DNA of 64,000 nucleotides from Ensifer adhaerens (GCF_002007205.1 NZ_LAZS01000012.1:62001-126000); one strand, 5' to 3'. Numbered from the stretch's first letter, positions 17,623 through 27,711 are shown. The notes: generated from the letters alone by a model not told the origin. Translations and numbers: made by a program.

Positions 17623-18135
17623 CTATTCCCCCGGTGGTTCCGCAGCCGCGAGATCGGCGCCGGTCGTCTCGGGCACCGTCGCGCGCAGCCGGCCGAGCAG
17701 CGCGTCGATCCGTTCTATGTCGAGATTGCCGTGATAGTCGTCGCCGACCTGCATGACCGGTGCCATTTCACAGGCGCCGAGGCATTCGACGGTCGAGAGC
17801 GTGAACAGCCCATCGGGGGTCGTGCCGCCCTTCTTGATCCGCAGGGCCTTCTCCAGATGCGTCAGCAGATCCTCGGAACGCCGCAGCATGCAGGAGACAT
17901 TGTCGCAGAGCTGCAGGTGGAACTTGCCCACCGGCTCGGTGTGGAAGAGGGTGTAGAAGGTTGCGAGTTCGTAGACCCAGATCCGCTCGACGCCAAGGAT
18001 TTCAGCGACCTCTTCCAGCACCGGCCCGGGCAGATGGCCATGTTCGCGCTGCGCGATCAGAAGCGCGGGCATGATCGCCGAGCGCTGGTCGGGATACCGC
18101 GCTGCCGCCTGTTCGATCTTTTCGCGCATCGTCAT
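17623..18135 (-). CDS. nuoE: NADH:quinone oxidoreductase subunit E
   Basis: A 170-residue thioredoxin-like subunit with the [2Fe-2S] cluster N1a. Cysteine pairs are seen in LCDNVSCML and ECLGACEMAP. The helical N-terminus (PALLIAQREHGHLPGPVLEEV) is typical. The ATG at 18135 is chosen, with AGGGA ten bases upstream; a TTG at 18144 lies too close to that site. Neighbours are nuoD upstream and nuoF downstream. Confidence 0.95.
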   Translation of the reverse strand: MTMREKIEQAAARYPDQRSAIMPALLIAQREHGHLPGPVLEEVAEILGVERIWVYELATFYTLFHTEPVGKFHLQLCDNVSCMLRRSEDLLTHLEKALRIKKGGTTPDGLFTLSTVECLGACEMAPVMQVGDDYHGNLDIERIDALLGRLRATVPETTGADLAAAEPPGE

Positions 18136-18151
18136 CACGTTCAAATCCCTG

Positions 18152-19366
18152 CTACTTGTCCACCTCCGCCATCACAGGATCGAGGCTGCCGAGTACAGCG
18201 ATCATGTCCGCCAGGTAGCGGGCGTTCGTCACTCCGAAGACCGCCTGGAGGTTCACGAACGAGGGTGCCCTGACCTTCATGCGGAACGGTTTCGGCGATC
18301 CGTCGCTGATGATGTAGAAACCCAGCTCGCCCTTGGGTGCCTCGATTGCCGAATAGACCTCGCCCTTCGGCACGCTGAAGCCGTAGGCCGACAGGTCGAA
18401 ATGCTGGATCAATGCCTCCATCGAGCAATGCACGCGCTCCTTGTCGACGGGGAAGGCGATCGTCGGCATGTCGACCTGGAACGGCCCCTCGGGCATCTGC
18501 TCAATGCATTGTTCGATGATCCGCATGCTTTCGCGCATCTCATCGACCCGGCACCGCCAGCGCGCATAACAATCGCCTTCGTTGCGCGTGATGACATTGA
18601 AATCGAGCCGGTCGTAGATCTCGTAAGGCTCGTCACGACGGATGTCCCAGTCGACGCCGGAAGCACGCAGGTTCGGACCGCTCAGGCCGAGATCGATGGC
18701 GTCTTCGGCTGAGAGTACCCCAATCCCTTGAGTGCGTTTGAGGAACACCCTGTTGTCTTCGAGCAGTCGCTCATAGTCCCGGATGCGGTTTGGGAAGATG
18801 TCGCAGAACTCCCTGATCTTTGGGAAGAACCCATCAGGCAGGTCCTCGCGAATGCCGCCTACCCGGCAGAAGGAGGTGTGCATACGCGCACCGGTGACCA
18901 TTTCGAGGAGATCCATGATCATTTCGCGCTCGCGCATGACATAAAGCAGCGCGGTCATGGCACCGAGGTCCATCGGCAACGCGCCGGTGATCAAAAGATG
19001 GCCGGAGATGCGCGCGAGTTCCGCCATCATCACGCGGATGTATTGCGCCCGGATCGGGGCCTCGATGCCAAGCAGCTTCTCCACCGCGATCGCGAAGGCC
19101 AGGTTGTTCGACGGCGGGCAGAGATAGTCGAGCCGATCGGTCAGCGGGAAGATCTGCGTATAGGTGAAGCTTTCCGCCAGTTTTTCGGTGCCGCGATGCA
19201 GGTAGCCGATATGGGGATCCACGCGCTCGACATATTCGCCGTCCAGTTGGAGGACGAGCCGGAGGACCCCATGGGTGCTGGGGTGCTGCGGCCCGAGGTT
19301 GAGAAGCACTTCCTTGCTGTTGAGAGCTTCTCCTTCCGGCCTCGTGAGCTCAGTGACTTCGGTCAT
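18152..19366 (-). CDS. nuoD: NADH:quinone oxidoreductase subunit D
   Basis: A 404-residue, 49-kDa-type subunit lining the quinone site, separate from NuoC rather than fused. Recognised by LNLGPQHPSTHGVLRLVLQL, the loop IGYLHRGTEKLAE and the C-terminal AVLGSLDPVMAEVDK (a variant of the usual DPVLGEVDR). It sits 85 bp after nuoC and directly before nuoE. Confidence 0.96.
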   Translation of the reverse strand: MTEVTELTRPEGEALNSKEVLLNLGPQHPSTHGVLRLVLQLDGEYVERVDPHIGYLHRGTEKLAESFTYTQIFPLTDRLDYLCPPSNNLAFAIAVEKLLGIEAPIRAQYIRVMMAELARISGHLLITGALPMDLGAMTALLYVMREREMIMDLLEMVTGARMHTSFCRVGGIREDLPDGFFPKIREFCDIFPNRIRDYERLLEDNRVFLKRTQGIGVLSAEDAIDLGLSGPNLRASGVDWDIRRDEPYEIYDRLDFNVITRNEGDCYARWRCRVDEMRESMRIIEQCIEQMPEGPFQVDMPTIAFPVDKERVHCSMEALIQHFDLSAYGFSVPKGEVYSAIEAPKGELGFYIISDGSPKPFRMKVRAPSFVNLQAVFGVTNARYLADMIAVLGSLDPVMAEVDK

Positions 19367-19455
19367 CTCAACTTTCCGGTGTCGATCGGCCTCCGTTGTT
19401 CATGTGATTTCGGATCGGTCACAAAGGAAACTGCCCGCACCTCCTCCCTCCCTCC

Positions 19456-19992
19456 CTACGGAATGTCCCGCGTGGCGAGGTCGGGCTGTGTCGGCGGCGG
19501 CCCTTCCGCGCCAAACGGGTTCAGCTTGTCCTTGTACCCCTTAAGCGGAAAATCCTTGCGCTGGGGAAAGCCCTCGAAGCCCTCCCACATATAGATCCGG
19601 CGCAAGTCAGGATGCCCCGTGAACCGGATGCCATACATGTCCCAGGCCTCGCGCTCGTGCCAGTTGGCCGTGCGCCAGACCCCGGTGACCGAGGGAACCT
19701 CGGGCGGATCGCCAAGTCGACACTTGATGCGGACACGGCAGCGGTTGGGCAGCGAATAGAGATGGTACACCGCCTCGAAGCGCGGCGTTCCGGGATAATG
19801 GTCGACCCCGCAGATGTCGGAAAGGAAGTTGAACCTGAACTCGGGCTGGTCCTTCAGGAACCGGCAGAACTCGACGATCTTTTCGGGCGGAACCACAAAG
19901 ACATCGATGCCATGCGCAGTACCGAGATCCTCGATGGTTTCCCCGAAACGCTCCAGGATCAAAGCGCGATTGAGAAACGGTTCTACACTCAT
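19456..19992 (-). CDS. nuoC: NADH:quinone oxidoreductase subunit C
   Basis: A 178-residue, 30-kDa-type peripheral subunit. The signature [20 protein letters not shown] followed by [13 protein letters not shown] identifies the family. It overlaps nuoB by 4 bp (ATGA), showing tight translational coupling. Confidence 0.95.
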   Translation of the reverse strand: MSVEPFLNRALILERFGETIEDLGTAHGIDVFVVPPEKIVEFCRFLKDQPEFRFNFLSDICGVDHYPGTPRFEAVYHLYSLPNRCRVRIKCRLGDPPEVPSVTGVWRTANWHEREAWDMYGIRFTGHPDLRRIYMWEGFEGFPQRKDFPLKGYKDKLNPFGAEGPPPTQPDLATRDIP

Positions 19993-20492
19993 GATGCCGC
20001 CACCCGATCGAGAGGCGTTCCGGCCAGCGCGCGGGACTTCTTGATCTTCTCTTGCAATAGCAGGAAGCCATGCATCAGCGCCTCGGGCCGTGGCGGACAG
20101 CCGGGCACATGCACATCGACCGGCACAAAGGTTTCAGACCCCTGCACCACCGCATAGGTGTTGTAGACGCCCCCTGAAATGGCGCAGGTACCCATGGCGA
20201 TCACCCAGCGCGGCTCCGGCATCTGGTCATAGAGCCGGCGCACGACGGGCGCGAACTTCCGGGTCACCGTGCCGGCGATGATCATCACGTCGGACTGCCG
20301 CGGCGAAGGGCGGAACACCACGCCGAACCGGTCGAGGTCGTAGCGCGCGCACCCCGCCGAGATCATTTCGATGGCACAGCAGGCGATGCCGAAGGTCTCG
20401 GGCCACAAGGCCGACCTTCGGCTCCAATTGATGACGCTCTCGGCCGTTGTGAACAACACGCTGTCCTGGATCGTGTTTCCTACTCCTCCCAT
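19989..20492 (-). CDS. nuoB: NADH:quinone oxidoreductase subunit B
   Basis: A 167-residue subunit binding the terminal [4Fe-4S] cluster N2, which reduces quinone. The ligands are the tandem C38-C39 (GIACCAIEM), C103 (MGTCAISGG) and C132 (VPGCPPRPE). AAGGGAG seven bases before the ATG supports the start. It overlaps nuoA by 13 bp and nuoC by 4 bp. Confidence 0.96.
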   Translation of the reverse strand: MGGVGNTIQDSVLFTTAESVINWSRRSALWPETFGIACCAIEMISAGCARYDLDRFGVVFRPSPRQSDVMIIAGTVTRKFAPVVRRLYDQMPEPRWVIAMGTCAISGGVYNTYAVVQGSETFVPVDVHVPGCPPRPEALMHGFLLLQEKIKKSRALAGTPLDRVAAS

Positions 20493-20845
20493 TCCAGCGC
20501 TCCCTTCAACCAGGCATAGGCGAAACCCACGAGAAGCAGCACGATAAAGACGAACATCTCAAGGTAGCCAACGAGACCGATCTCTTTGAGGACGACTGCC
20601 CAGGGGAAGAGAAACATCGCCTCGACATCGAAGACGACCAGCAGGATCGCAAGGATGAAGAACTGCACCCTAAAGCGTCCCCCTGCTGCCTCGCCCGCCG
20701 GGTCCATGCCGCACTCATAGGGCATGTTCTTTTCGGGATAAGGATTGGACGGCCGCAACAGCGAGGAAACAAAAAGCGTCGCCCCCACCACCAGAACAAT
20801 TCCGGCGATCATGAAAAGAACCGGCAGGAATTCCGCTGCAGACAT
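20480..20845 (-). CDS. nuoA: NADH:quinone oxidoreductase subunit A
   Basis: A 121-residue inner-membrane subunit with three helices. The conserved loop [10 protein letters not shown] and the segment [21 protein letters not shown] define it. The ATG at 20845 is chosen; a GTG at 20863 would add six residues, and neither has a strong ribosome site. A 155-bp gap separates it from nuoN upstream, enough for a second promoter, though none is obvious. Confidence 0.93.
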   Translation of the reverse strand: MSAAEFLPVLFMIAGIVLVVGATLFVSSLLRPSNPYPEKNMPYECGMDPAGEAAGGRFRVQFFILAILLVVFDVEAMFLFPWAVVLKEIGLVGYLEMFVFIVLLLVGFAYAWLKGALEWEE

Positions 20846-21000
20846 AGTGCGCAGCCCGGTCACCCATCAGGGGGCGTTGCTCAAGCCGCGATCGGCTCCT
20901 TCGGGCCGGTAACGCGGTCGCCCCAGGGAAGCGACTAAGGGCATTCCTTTCCTAAACCGCTAGTTTATTCCGTCGTATAGGCCAATGCAAATGCGATCGC

Positions 21001-22440
21001 TCAGCCGCCGAAGGCCGACTGTTGAGCGAGCCTTAGAAACCACGCGGGAAACAGACCGATGCCAACCGTGCCGGCGGCGGTGACGGCAAGAGTAATGCCA
21101 ACGAGAGGCGTCAGCGCCGGCTCGAACGCCCGCTCCGGTTCGCGCATGAACATCACCATGACGATGCGGATGTAGAAATAGGCGGCGACGGCACTCAAGA
21201 GCACTGCGATCACGGCCAAAACGACGAAACCGCGCTCGACGAGCGCGACCAGCACGTAGAACTTGGCGAAGAAGCCTGCCGTCGGCGGAATGCCCGCCAG
21301 CGAGAACAAGTAGAGCAACATCAACAGCGCCAGCCCCGGATGCATCTTGGCAAAACCGGCATAGTCCTCGATAACCTCGCCCGAGAAATTGCCGTTACGC
21401 ATCATGATGACGGCGCCGAAGATCCCCAGATTCATGAAGGTGTAGATCAAGAGGTAGAGCATCACGCTGGCGACCCCGTCGGCACCGCCGGCCACGATGC
21501 CAAAAATGGCAAAGCCGGCATGGGCGATGCTGGAATAGGCCAGCAGACGCTTGAAGTTATCCTGCACCAGCGCCACGAAACTACCGAGCGCCATCGTTAC
21601 CACCGCAATCACGGCAACTATGATCCAGACGTTCGAGCCCGCGACCAAAGGGTTGAGGAACACCCTGAGGATCACAGCAAAGCCTGCCGCCTTGGGTCCG
21701 ACAGACATGAAGGCGGTAATCGTCGTCGGGGCACCCTCGTAGACATCCGGCACCCACATGTGGAACGGCACCGCGCCAATCTTGAAGACGAGACCTGCGA
21801 CGATGAAGACCACCGCCAGAAGCAATGCCGGATCGGGCGGACCACCGGTGACTGCCGTAGCCATCCGATCGAGCTGAGTTGTCCCGGTGAGACCGTAGAC
21901 CAGCGAGACGCCATAAAGGAATATCCCGGTCGAGACCGCGCCGAGGATCACATATTTCAGCGCCGCCTCGTTCGACCGTTGTTCACGCCGCAGGAAGCCG
22001 GTCAGCACGTAGGTGCAAAGCACCATCAGCTCGAGGCCGACATAGATCGACAGAAGATCGGTCGCAGACGCCATGATCATCATGCCGGAAAGCGCAAGGA
22101 GCAAAAGGACGTAGTATTCGCTGCCGCCGATCCCTTCGATATCGGCATATTTGCGCGAGAGCAGGAACGTCAGGACGATCGCCAGGTAGAACAGGGACTT
22201 GAAGAAGACAGAGAACGGGTCGGCGACGAACATGCCCGCAAAGGCCGGTTGCGCCCCACTCGACACCGTGAATGTTGCCAGGGCGGCCAGCAGCACAATT
22301 GCGACCGAGGCCCAAACAAGGACAGCGTCCTGTCCCTTCGGCACGAACTGTCCGGCGATCAGCAGGATGCAGGCTCCCGTAACCACGATGATTTCGGGCA
22401 GGCTCGCAAGGATCGACGGAAGGAGCGCTGCAGCGGTCAT
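21001..22440 (-). CDS. nuoN: NADH:quinone oxidoreductase subunit N
   Basis: A 479-residue antiporter-like inner-membrane subunit with about 14 helices. The conserved discontinuous-helix region FKIGAVPFHMWVPDVYEGAP and the lysine-bearing LAYSSIAHAGF are present, as is AGIPPTAGFFAKFYV. It pumps one proton per cycle in the standard model. It overlaps nuoM by 4 bp and is the membrane subunit nearest the NuoA/J/K core. Confidence 0.95.
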   Translation of the reverse strand: MTAAALLPSILASLPEIIVVTGACILLIAGQFVPKGQDAVLVWASVAIVLLAALATFTVSSGAQPAFAGMFVADPFSVFFKSLFYLAIVLTFLLSRKYADIEGIGGSEYYVLLLLALSGMMIMASATDLLSIYVGLELMVLCTYVLTGFLRREQRSNEAALKYVILGAVSTGIFLYGVSLVYGLTGTTQLDRMATAVTGGPPDPALLLAVVFIVAGLVFKIGAVPFHMWVPDVYEGAPTTITAFMSVGPKAAGFAVILRVFLNPLVAGSNVWIIVAVIAVVTMALGSFVALVQDNFKRLLAYSSIAHAGFAIFGIVAGGADGVASVMLYLLIYTFMNLGIFGAVIMMRNGNFSGEVIEDYAGFAKMHPGLALLMLLYLFSLAGIPPTAGFFAKFYVLVALVERGFVVLAVIAVLLSAVAAYFYIRIVMVMFMREPERAFEPALTPLVGITLAVTAAGTVGIGLFPAWFLRLAQQSAFGG

Positions 22441-23912
22441 CGGCCGCTCCCCTTGTCGTGCACCTGCTGCAAGAGATGCGTGACCGAACTATCGATGATG
22501 GCGAGAAAAGGCTTGGGGTAGAGCCCGACCCAAAACACAAAGACGGCGAGTGGCAGGATCGCGGCCATCTCACGGCCGTTGACATCACGGACCTTGAACC
22601 GTGCGCCGACGCTCGCCGGGCCGAGCGCGACCTTGCGGTACATGCCGAGGAGATAGGCTGCGCCCAGCAAAGCGCCCAAAACCGCAACCGCGCCAAGGGC
22701 AAAGTTGGCCGCAAACCCGCCGGACAGCACGAGCAACTCACCCACGAACGCGTTCGTTCCCGGTAGTGCCATCGAGGACAGCACGAACAGTGCCAGAAAC
22801 CCGGTGTAAACGGGCGCCACCTTCATCAAGCCGCCATAATCGGCGATGCTGCGGGTGTGGGTGCGCTCGTAGATCAGGCCGACGAACAGGAAGAGCGCGC
22901 CGGTCGTCACGCCATGATTAAACATCTGCAGGATGCTGCCCTGGAGCCCGAGCGGGTTGAGGGCGAAAATCCCGAGGGTCACGAAACCCATATGGCTGAT
23001 GCTGGAATAGGCCACCAGCTTCTTCAGGTCGTCCTGCGCCAAGGCTAGCAGGCCGCCATAAACGATCGCGAGCACTGACAACGCCATCATCAGGGTCGAA
23101 TAGTGGACCGAGGCCTCCGGCAGCATCGGCAGCGAGAACCTCAGGAACCCGTAGGCGCCCATCTTCAGGAGCACACCGGCAAGGATGATGCTGCCTGCCG
23201 TTGGAGCCTGCACATGGGCGTCCGGCAGCCAGGTATGGAGCGGAACCATCGGCACCTTGACCGCGAATGCGACGAGGAAGGCAAAAAACAGCCAGGACTG
23301 GACGTCGAACGGCAGGTCGAGCGCCATCAAGGTGAGGATGTCGAACGTCTTGCCGCCCTGGAGATACAGCACGATGATGCCGATCAGGAACAGGAGGCTT
23401 CCCGCCAGGGTGTAGAGGAAGAACTTGAACGCCGCATAGACCCGGCCGTCGCCGCCCCAGACACCGATGATCAGATACATCGGTATCAGCATCGCCTCCC
23501 AGCAGACATAGAACAGGAACAGGTCGAGCGCCGAAAACACACCCAACATCAGGGCCTGCATGGCGAGCAGACTGACCATGAACTGCTTCACCTTGCGATC
23601 GATGGCGATCCATGAGGCGAGCACCGAGACCGCGCCCAACAGCGCGGTGAGGAACACAAAGAGCGCGCTGATCCCGTCGACGCCGAGCGCAAAGGTTATG
23701 CCGAGCGCCGGCACCCACGGGTGCTTCTCGACGAACTGCATCTCCGAGGTCCCGGTATCGAAGCCGGCAAGCATCACGATTGCGAACGCCAGGTCGAGAA
23801 CCGTGACGCCGAGCGCCACCCACCGCACTGCATCATCGCTGCGCAGAAGCATCACGACCGCTGCCCCTGCGGCAGGAAGGAAGACGATCAGGCTAAGCAG
23901 CGGGAACGCCAT
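22437..23912 (-). CDS. nuoM: NADH:quinone oxidoreductase subunit M
   Basis: A 491-residue antiporter-like inner-membrane subunit. Motifs include the glutamate in CWEAMLIPMYLIIG, VPMVPLHTWLPDAHVQAPT, LKKLVAYSSISHMGFVTLG and the loop LPGTNAFVGELL. It has the canonical NuoM look, unlike the extra antiporter-like gene at 25941-27404. The ATG at 23912 (a GTG is adjacent) follows GGGGAG. It is 9 bp after nuoL. Confidence 0.95.
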   Translation of the reverse strand: MAFPLLSLIVFLPAAGAAVVMLLRSDDAVRWVALGVTVLDLAFAIVMLAGFDTGTSEMQFVEKHPWVPALGITFALGVDGISALFVFLTALLGAVSVLASWIAIDRKVKQFMVSLLAMQALMLGVFSALDLFLFYVCWEAMLIPMYLIIGVWGGDGRVYAAFKFFLYTLAGSLLFLIGIIVLYLQGGKTFDILTLMALDLPFDVQSWLFFAFLVAFAVKVPMVPLHTWLPDAHVQAPTAGSIILAGVLLKMGAYGFLRFSLPMLPEASVHYSTLMMALSVLAIVYGGLLALAQDDLKKLVAYSSISHMGFVTLGIFALNPLGLQGSILQMFNHGVTTGALFLFVGLIYERTHTRSIADYGGLMKVAPVYTGFLALFVLSSMALPGTNAFVGELLVLSGGFAANFALGAVAVLGALLGAAYLLGMYRKVALGPASVGARFKVRDVNGREMAAILPLAVFVFWVGLYPKPFLAIIDSSVTHLLQQVHDKGSGR

Positions 23913-23921
23913 CACACTCCC

Positions 23922-25697
23922 CTACTGCCACACAACGGCAAAAACAGCGATCGCCGCGATCACGCCGGCGATCATCGCCAGCGCATAGTGAGTGACGACG
24001 CCGGTCTGCAGGCGCCGCAGAGCGCCGCCGCCATCACGGATGGCGCGGGCGAGGCCATTCACGGCACCATCGACGCCGTTGAGATCGACCCGTAGTCCGG
24101 CGCGCGCTGCGCCGTGCAGGAGCGGCAGCGCCACCGAGTCAGACACATCGCTCACCGCCTTTTCGCAGCGTGCCAGCGGCTTCTCGGAGAGCCACAGGAA
24201 CGCTCGCGCGCCCTTCCGATAGAACCAGTCCGTGTCGATGCTGATCGTGTTTTCCGGATCGAGCGCTTTCAGGAACAGGATGAAGCCCAGCGCGGTAAAC
24301 ATCAGCAAACCGAGGCTCTCGGTGACATGCGCACCCGTATAGGGCTCGAAGGCGACCGGATAGGGAAGGAGCGCATAAAGCGGTCCCGGGACTACACCGA
24401 TCGCGATGCACAGCGCCGCCGCCATACCCATGGCAACCAGCATGTTGCGGGGCGGCTCGCGGGCTTCCAGTTTTCGATCGTGCCCGAAAAACATGTAGTA
24501 CGGCAGCTTGAGGCCGGTGTGCAGGAACGTCCCTGACGATGCCATGGTGAGTGCCAGAACCACGAGCGCCCTGTGATCCTGTCCGGCGGCGGCAATCACC
24601 ATCGACTTGGTGACGAACCCCGAGAAGAACGGAAAGGCCGAGATCGCGAAGGCGCCGACCATATAGAGGGCAACGGTCAGCGGCATGGTCTTGTAGAGCC
24701 CACCGAGCTCGGTGAGCTTGCGCCGCCCGGTCACCTCGATCACCGCCCCCGCTCCCATGAAGAGAAGCGCCTTGTAGAGAATGTGGGCGAAGGCGTGGCT
24801 GGTCGCTCCGTTCACGGCCATTTCGGTGCCGATCCCGATACCAGCCACCATGTAACCCACCTGGCTGACGATGTGGTAGGCAAGCAGTCGCCGACAGTCG
24901 TTCTCAAGGACCGCGTAGATGACGCCGTAGAGCGCCATCGCCGCGCCGAGCCAGACCAGGAGCTCGGTTCCAGGAAATGCGCGCGCCAGCACGTAGACGG
25001 CCGTCTTGGTGGTGAAGGCGCTCATGAACACCGCCCCCGTGACGGTCGCTTCAGGATAGGCGTCGGTCAGCCACGCGTTGAGCGGCGGCACGGCAGCATT
25101 GAGGAGGAAGCCTGTGAGGATCAGGTAGCCGCCGGCGTCCATTGTTCCCGCGACAGCCCCGCCCGCGATCGGGCCGAAGAGCAGCGAGCCGGCCGCAAGC
25201 CCGTGGAGCACGATACCGCCGAGCAGAGCGACGCCACCTGTCACATGCACCATCAGATAGCGGAACGCGGCACGGATTGCCCGTTCGCTCTCCTGCGCGA
25301 AGACCAGATAGGCCGAGGCAAACGCCATGCCCTCCCAGAAGAGGTAGAGGGTCAAGTAATCGCCGGCAAACACCACGCCCAACGCGCTGCCAACATAAAC
25401 GAATGCCGCCACATGCTGGCCGGCCCGCGGCAGGTGCAGCGCGTAGACCATGCCGATCAGCGCCATGATGGTGAAAACGGTGGCAAAGACGATGCTGAGC
25501 TTGTCGACCTTCGCAAACAGGACTTCCTGTCCGATGAAGCGCGCAGCGCCATAGCTTCCCGGTTCCATCGTGACGACTGCGACGATCGCCAGGGCAGGAA
25601 TCAGCACCAGATAAACCTTGCGGATCGATCCCGTCAGGAACGGGATCGGCACGGCGCCGAGAATGAACAACAGGGCGGGATGGACAAAATCAATCAT
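23922..25697 (-). CDS. nuoL: NADH:quinone oxidoreductase subunit L (Mrp-like)
   Basis: A 591-residue antiporter-like inner-membrane subunit. The core has WEGMAFASAYLVF, NAAVPPLNAWLTDAYPEAT and RRLLAYHIVSQVGYMVAG. After the antiporter core comes DTDWFYRKG and then roughly 90 residues that should form the long lateral helix, ending in a final helix (HYALAMIAGVIAAIAVFAVV) as in NuoL. The core also resembles MrpD/MnhD antiporters, so automatic annotation may call it a cation antiporter. The ATG at 25697 overlaps the small upstream gene by 8 bp. Confidence 0.85.
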   Translation of the reverse strand: MIDFVHPALLFILGAVPIPFLTGSIRKVYLVLIPALAIVAVVTMEPGSYGAARFIGQEVLFAKVDKLSIVFATVFTIMALIGMVYALHLPRAGQHVAAFVYVGSALGVVFAGDYLTLYLFWEGMAFASAYLVFAQESERAIRAAFRYLMVHVTGGVALLGGIVLHGLAAGSLLFGPIAGGAVAGTMDAGGYLILTGFLLNAAVPPLNAWLTDAYPEATVTGAVFMSAFTTKTAVYVLARAFPGTELLVWLGAAMALYGVIYAVLENDCRRLLAYHIVSQVGYMVAGIGIGTEMAVNGATSHAFAHILYKALLFMGAGAVIEVTGRRKLTELGGLYKTMPLTVALYMVGAFAISAFPFFSGFVTKSMVIAAAGQDHRALVVLALTMASSGTFLHTGLKLPYYMFFGHDRKLEAREPPRNMLVAMGMAAALCIAIGVVPGPLYALLPYPVAFEPYTGAHVTESLGLLMFTALGFILFLKALDPENTISIDTDWFYRKGARAFLWLSEKPLARCEKAVSDVSDSVALPLLHGAARAGLRVDLNGVDGAVNGLARAIRDGGGALRRLQTGVVTHYALAMIAGVIAAIAVFAVVWQ

Positions 25698-25944
25698 AAT
25701 AGTCCTCGCGCCGCATGAGCCCGCCCTGATGGCCGAGGAACTTGGAAACGAAAATGATGAGCACGCAGGAGCCGAAGCCGTAGACGGCAGACCATCCAGG
25801 CAAGCGGTCCCAGAGATGTTCAGCGTGTTCGCGCGGAACCACGAAATCGGCGACGACGATGACAACCAGCACGAGATAGAACAACCGGCGGCGCTGTCTC
25901 GCATAGCCCGCGTCGCCAAAGAAATCGACGATACGCCTGATCAT
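25690..25944 (-). CDS. Small two-helix membrane protein inside the nuo operon
   Basis: An 84-residue protein with two hydrophobic stretches (LFYLVLVVIVVADFVV and AVYGFGSCVLIIFVSKFLG), a basic N-terminus (RRIVDFFGDAGYARQRRR) and an acidic tail ending RREDYYD. It is not a standard Nuo subunit. It overlaps the upstream antiporter-like gene by 4 bp (ATGA) and nuoL by 8 bp, so it is translated as part of the operon. Basic before and acidic after suggests cytosolic ends. It could be an accessory subunit that fits the added pump module; no function is known to me. Confidence 0.8.
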   Translation of the reverse strand: MIRRIVDFFGDAGYARQRRRLFYLVLVVIVVADFVVPREHAEHLWDRLPGWSAVYGFGSCVLIIFVSKFLGHQGGLMRREDYYD

Positions 25945-27404
25945 CTAACCACTCCTTCCGCCAAAGCGAGGAAATAGCCGGGAAAGATGCCCATCAGCAC
26001 GGACAAGGCGGCGGTCGCGACCAGCGGGATCGTGACCAGCGGTATTTCGCGGACAGGTTCTGCCCCTCCCGGCGCCTCTGCCCCGAAGAAGGCGATATAG
26101 CTCACCGGCAGGAAGTAGGCGGCGTTGAGGACCGAGCTTGCCAAGAGGACGACAAGGAACGCCATCTCGCCTGCCTCGACTGAGCCGAGCGTCAGATACC
26201 ACTTGCTGACGAAGCCCGCAGTGGGCGGCACGCCGATCATGCTGAGCGACGCGACGAAAAATGCCCCCATCGTCCAGGGCAGCCGCCGACCGATGCCGGC
26301 CATGTCGCTGATGTTTCGTTTTCCCGAGGCGCAGTAGATCGATCCGGCGCAGAAGAAGAGCGTGATCTTGGAAAAGGCGTGCACGGCGATATGAATGATG
26401 CCGCCGATCATCGCGACCGGTGAAAGAAGTACGGCGCCCAGCACCACGTAGGAGAGCTGGCTTACCGTCGAATAGGCGAGCCGAGCCTTAAGGTCGTCCC
26501 GGGTCAGGGCATAGATCGACGCCATAAGGATGGTGAAGGAGACGAGATAGGCTGTGGCTACACCGAGCCCCAGCCTGCCGACCAGGTCCACGCCGAAGAC
26601 ATGGAACACCACCCGCAGCACACAGAACACACCCATCTTCACCACGGCAACTGCATGCAGGAGGGCACTGACCGGCGTCGGCGCAACCATTGCGGCTGGC
26701 AGCCAGGCATGCATGGGCATTACGGCCGCCTTGGCGAAGCCGAAGAGGTAGCAGAAATAGACAACCGTCAGCAGTGGGGCCGAAGCATCGACCTTCGCCA
26801 GCAGGCCACCGGGTACAAAATCGAGCGATCCGGCAATCTGGTAGGTCAGCGCCAGCGCGGCCAGAAGTACGCTTTTCGAAGCGCCCATCAAGTAGATGAG
26901 GTACTTGCGGCTACCCGCCCATGCCGCTTCGTCCTCGTGGTGATAGACAAGCGGATAAGTCACGAGGCTCAGCACCTCATAGAAGATCACCAGCGTGAAC
27001 AGATTGGCGGCGAAAGCCCCTCCGACGGCGGCGGCGAGACTGGTGGCGAAACAGGCGAAGAAGCGCGTCTGCGCGTGCTCGTTCAAGTGCCGCATGTAGC
27101 CGATGGAATAGACCGCCGCGACGATCCAAAGGAGCGAGGAAACGGTCGCAAACACCATACCGAGCGCATCGACCCGGAACGCGAAGTCGATCCCCGGCAG
27201 GATCTCGAACAGGCGCAGTTCGATGGTACCGCCCGCAAGCACGGTAGGCGCCATCGAGATGACGATCGCGAACATGACGACCGCGGCCAGCGGCGACACG
27301 GCATCCCGGATTTTCTCGCGCTCGTTCAAAAGGAGAACTGCGAGTGCCGCCAGTCCTGCGACGGCGACGGCAAGTAGCGGCCGGATTGATAACACCGGTT
27401 CCAA
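25941..27404 (-). CDS. Fourth antiporter-like (NuoM/MrpD-type) complex I subunit
   Basis: A 487-residue inner-membrane protein with about 14 helices of the proton-conducting membrane transporter family. Motifs: glutamate in IFYEVLSLVTYPLVYHHEDE, FGFAKAAVMPMHAWLPAAMV, ARLAYSTVSQLSYVVLG, SKITLFFCAG and IGVPPTAGFVSKWYL. It is a full-length pump-like subunit in addition to L, M and N. Start is TTG at 27404, with AAGGAT seven bases upstream; a GTG at 27395 is the alternative. It lies 4 bp after nuoK. Complex I cassettes with a fourth pumping subunit have been described in bacteria; this fits that pattern. It might instead be called MrpD. Confidence 0.85.
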   Translation of the reverse strand: MEPVLSIRPLLAVAVAGLAALAVLLLNEREKIRDAVSPLAAVVMFAIVISMAPTVLAGGTIELRLFEILPGIDFAFRVDALGMVFATVSSLLWIVAAVYSIGYMRHLNEHAQTRFFACFATSLAAAVGGAFAANLFTLVIFYEVLSLVTYPLVYHHEDEAAWAGSRKYLIYLMGASKSVLLAALALTYQIAGSLDFVPGGLLAKVDASAPLLTVVYFCYLFGFAKAAVMPMHAWLPAAMVAPTPVSALLHAVAVVKMGVFCVLRVVFHVFGVDLVGRLGLGVATAYLVSFTILMASIYALTRDDLKARLAYSTVSQLSYVVLGAVLLSPVAMIGGIIHIAVHAFSKITLFFCAGSIYCASGKRNISDMAGIGRRLPWTMGAFFVASLSMIGVPPTAGFVSKWYLTLGSVEAGEMAFLVVLLASSVLNAAYFLPVSYIAFFGAEAPGGAEPVREIPLVTIPLVATAALSVLMGIFPGYFLALAEGVVR

Positions 27405-27408
27405 GCCG

Positions 27409-27711
27409 CTATCCTTTCATCGTCGTCACGTCGTCGATCTTGAGGGTGGATTTGTTCCTCACGAGGGCGACCAGAATGCCGAGGGCGACGGCAACCTCCG
27501 CCGCGGTGATGGCGATGACGAAGATCGCGAAAATCTGTCCGCGAAAGTCGTCGTAGTAACGTCCGAAAGCGATGAAATTGATGTTGACCGAGTTGAGGAG
27601 CAGCTCCAGAGACATCAGCACGACCAGGATATTGCGCCTGAGCAGCACACCCGCGGCTCCGATTACGAAGAGGACCACTGCGAGCGAAATGTACCACCAG
27701 AGCGGAACCAT
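27409..27711 (-). CDS. nuoK: NADH:quinone oxidoreductase subunit K
   Basis: A 100-residue inner-membrane subunit with three helices. Two membrane glutamates essential in the proton path are visible, in [16 protein letters not shown] and in [12 protein letters not shown]. It overlaps nuoJ's stop (TGATG), which is usual for this pair. Confidence 0.95.
   Translation of the reverse strand: MVPLWWYISLAVVLFVIGAAGVLLRRNILVVLMSLELLLNSVNINFIAFGRYYDDFRGQIFAIFVIAITAAEVAVALGILVALVRNKSTLKIDDVTTMKG

Noticed and set aside
21340-22521. Plus-strand frames of 350-430 codons opposite nuoN, nuoL and pntB
   Set aside because: Complementary-strand frames are common in this high-GC sequence and the minus-strand genes are certain.
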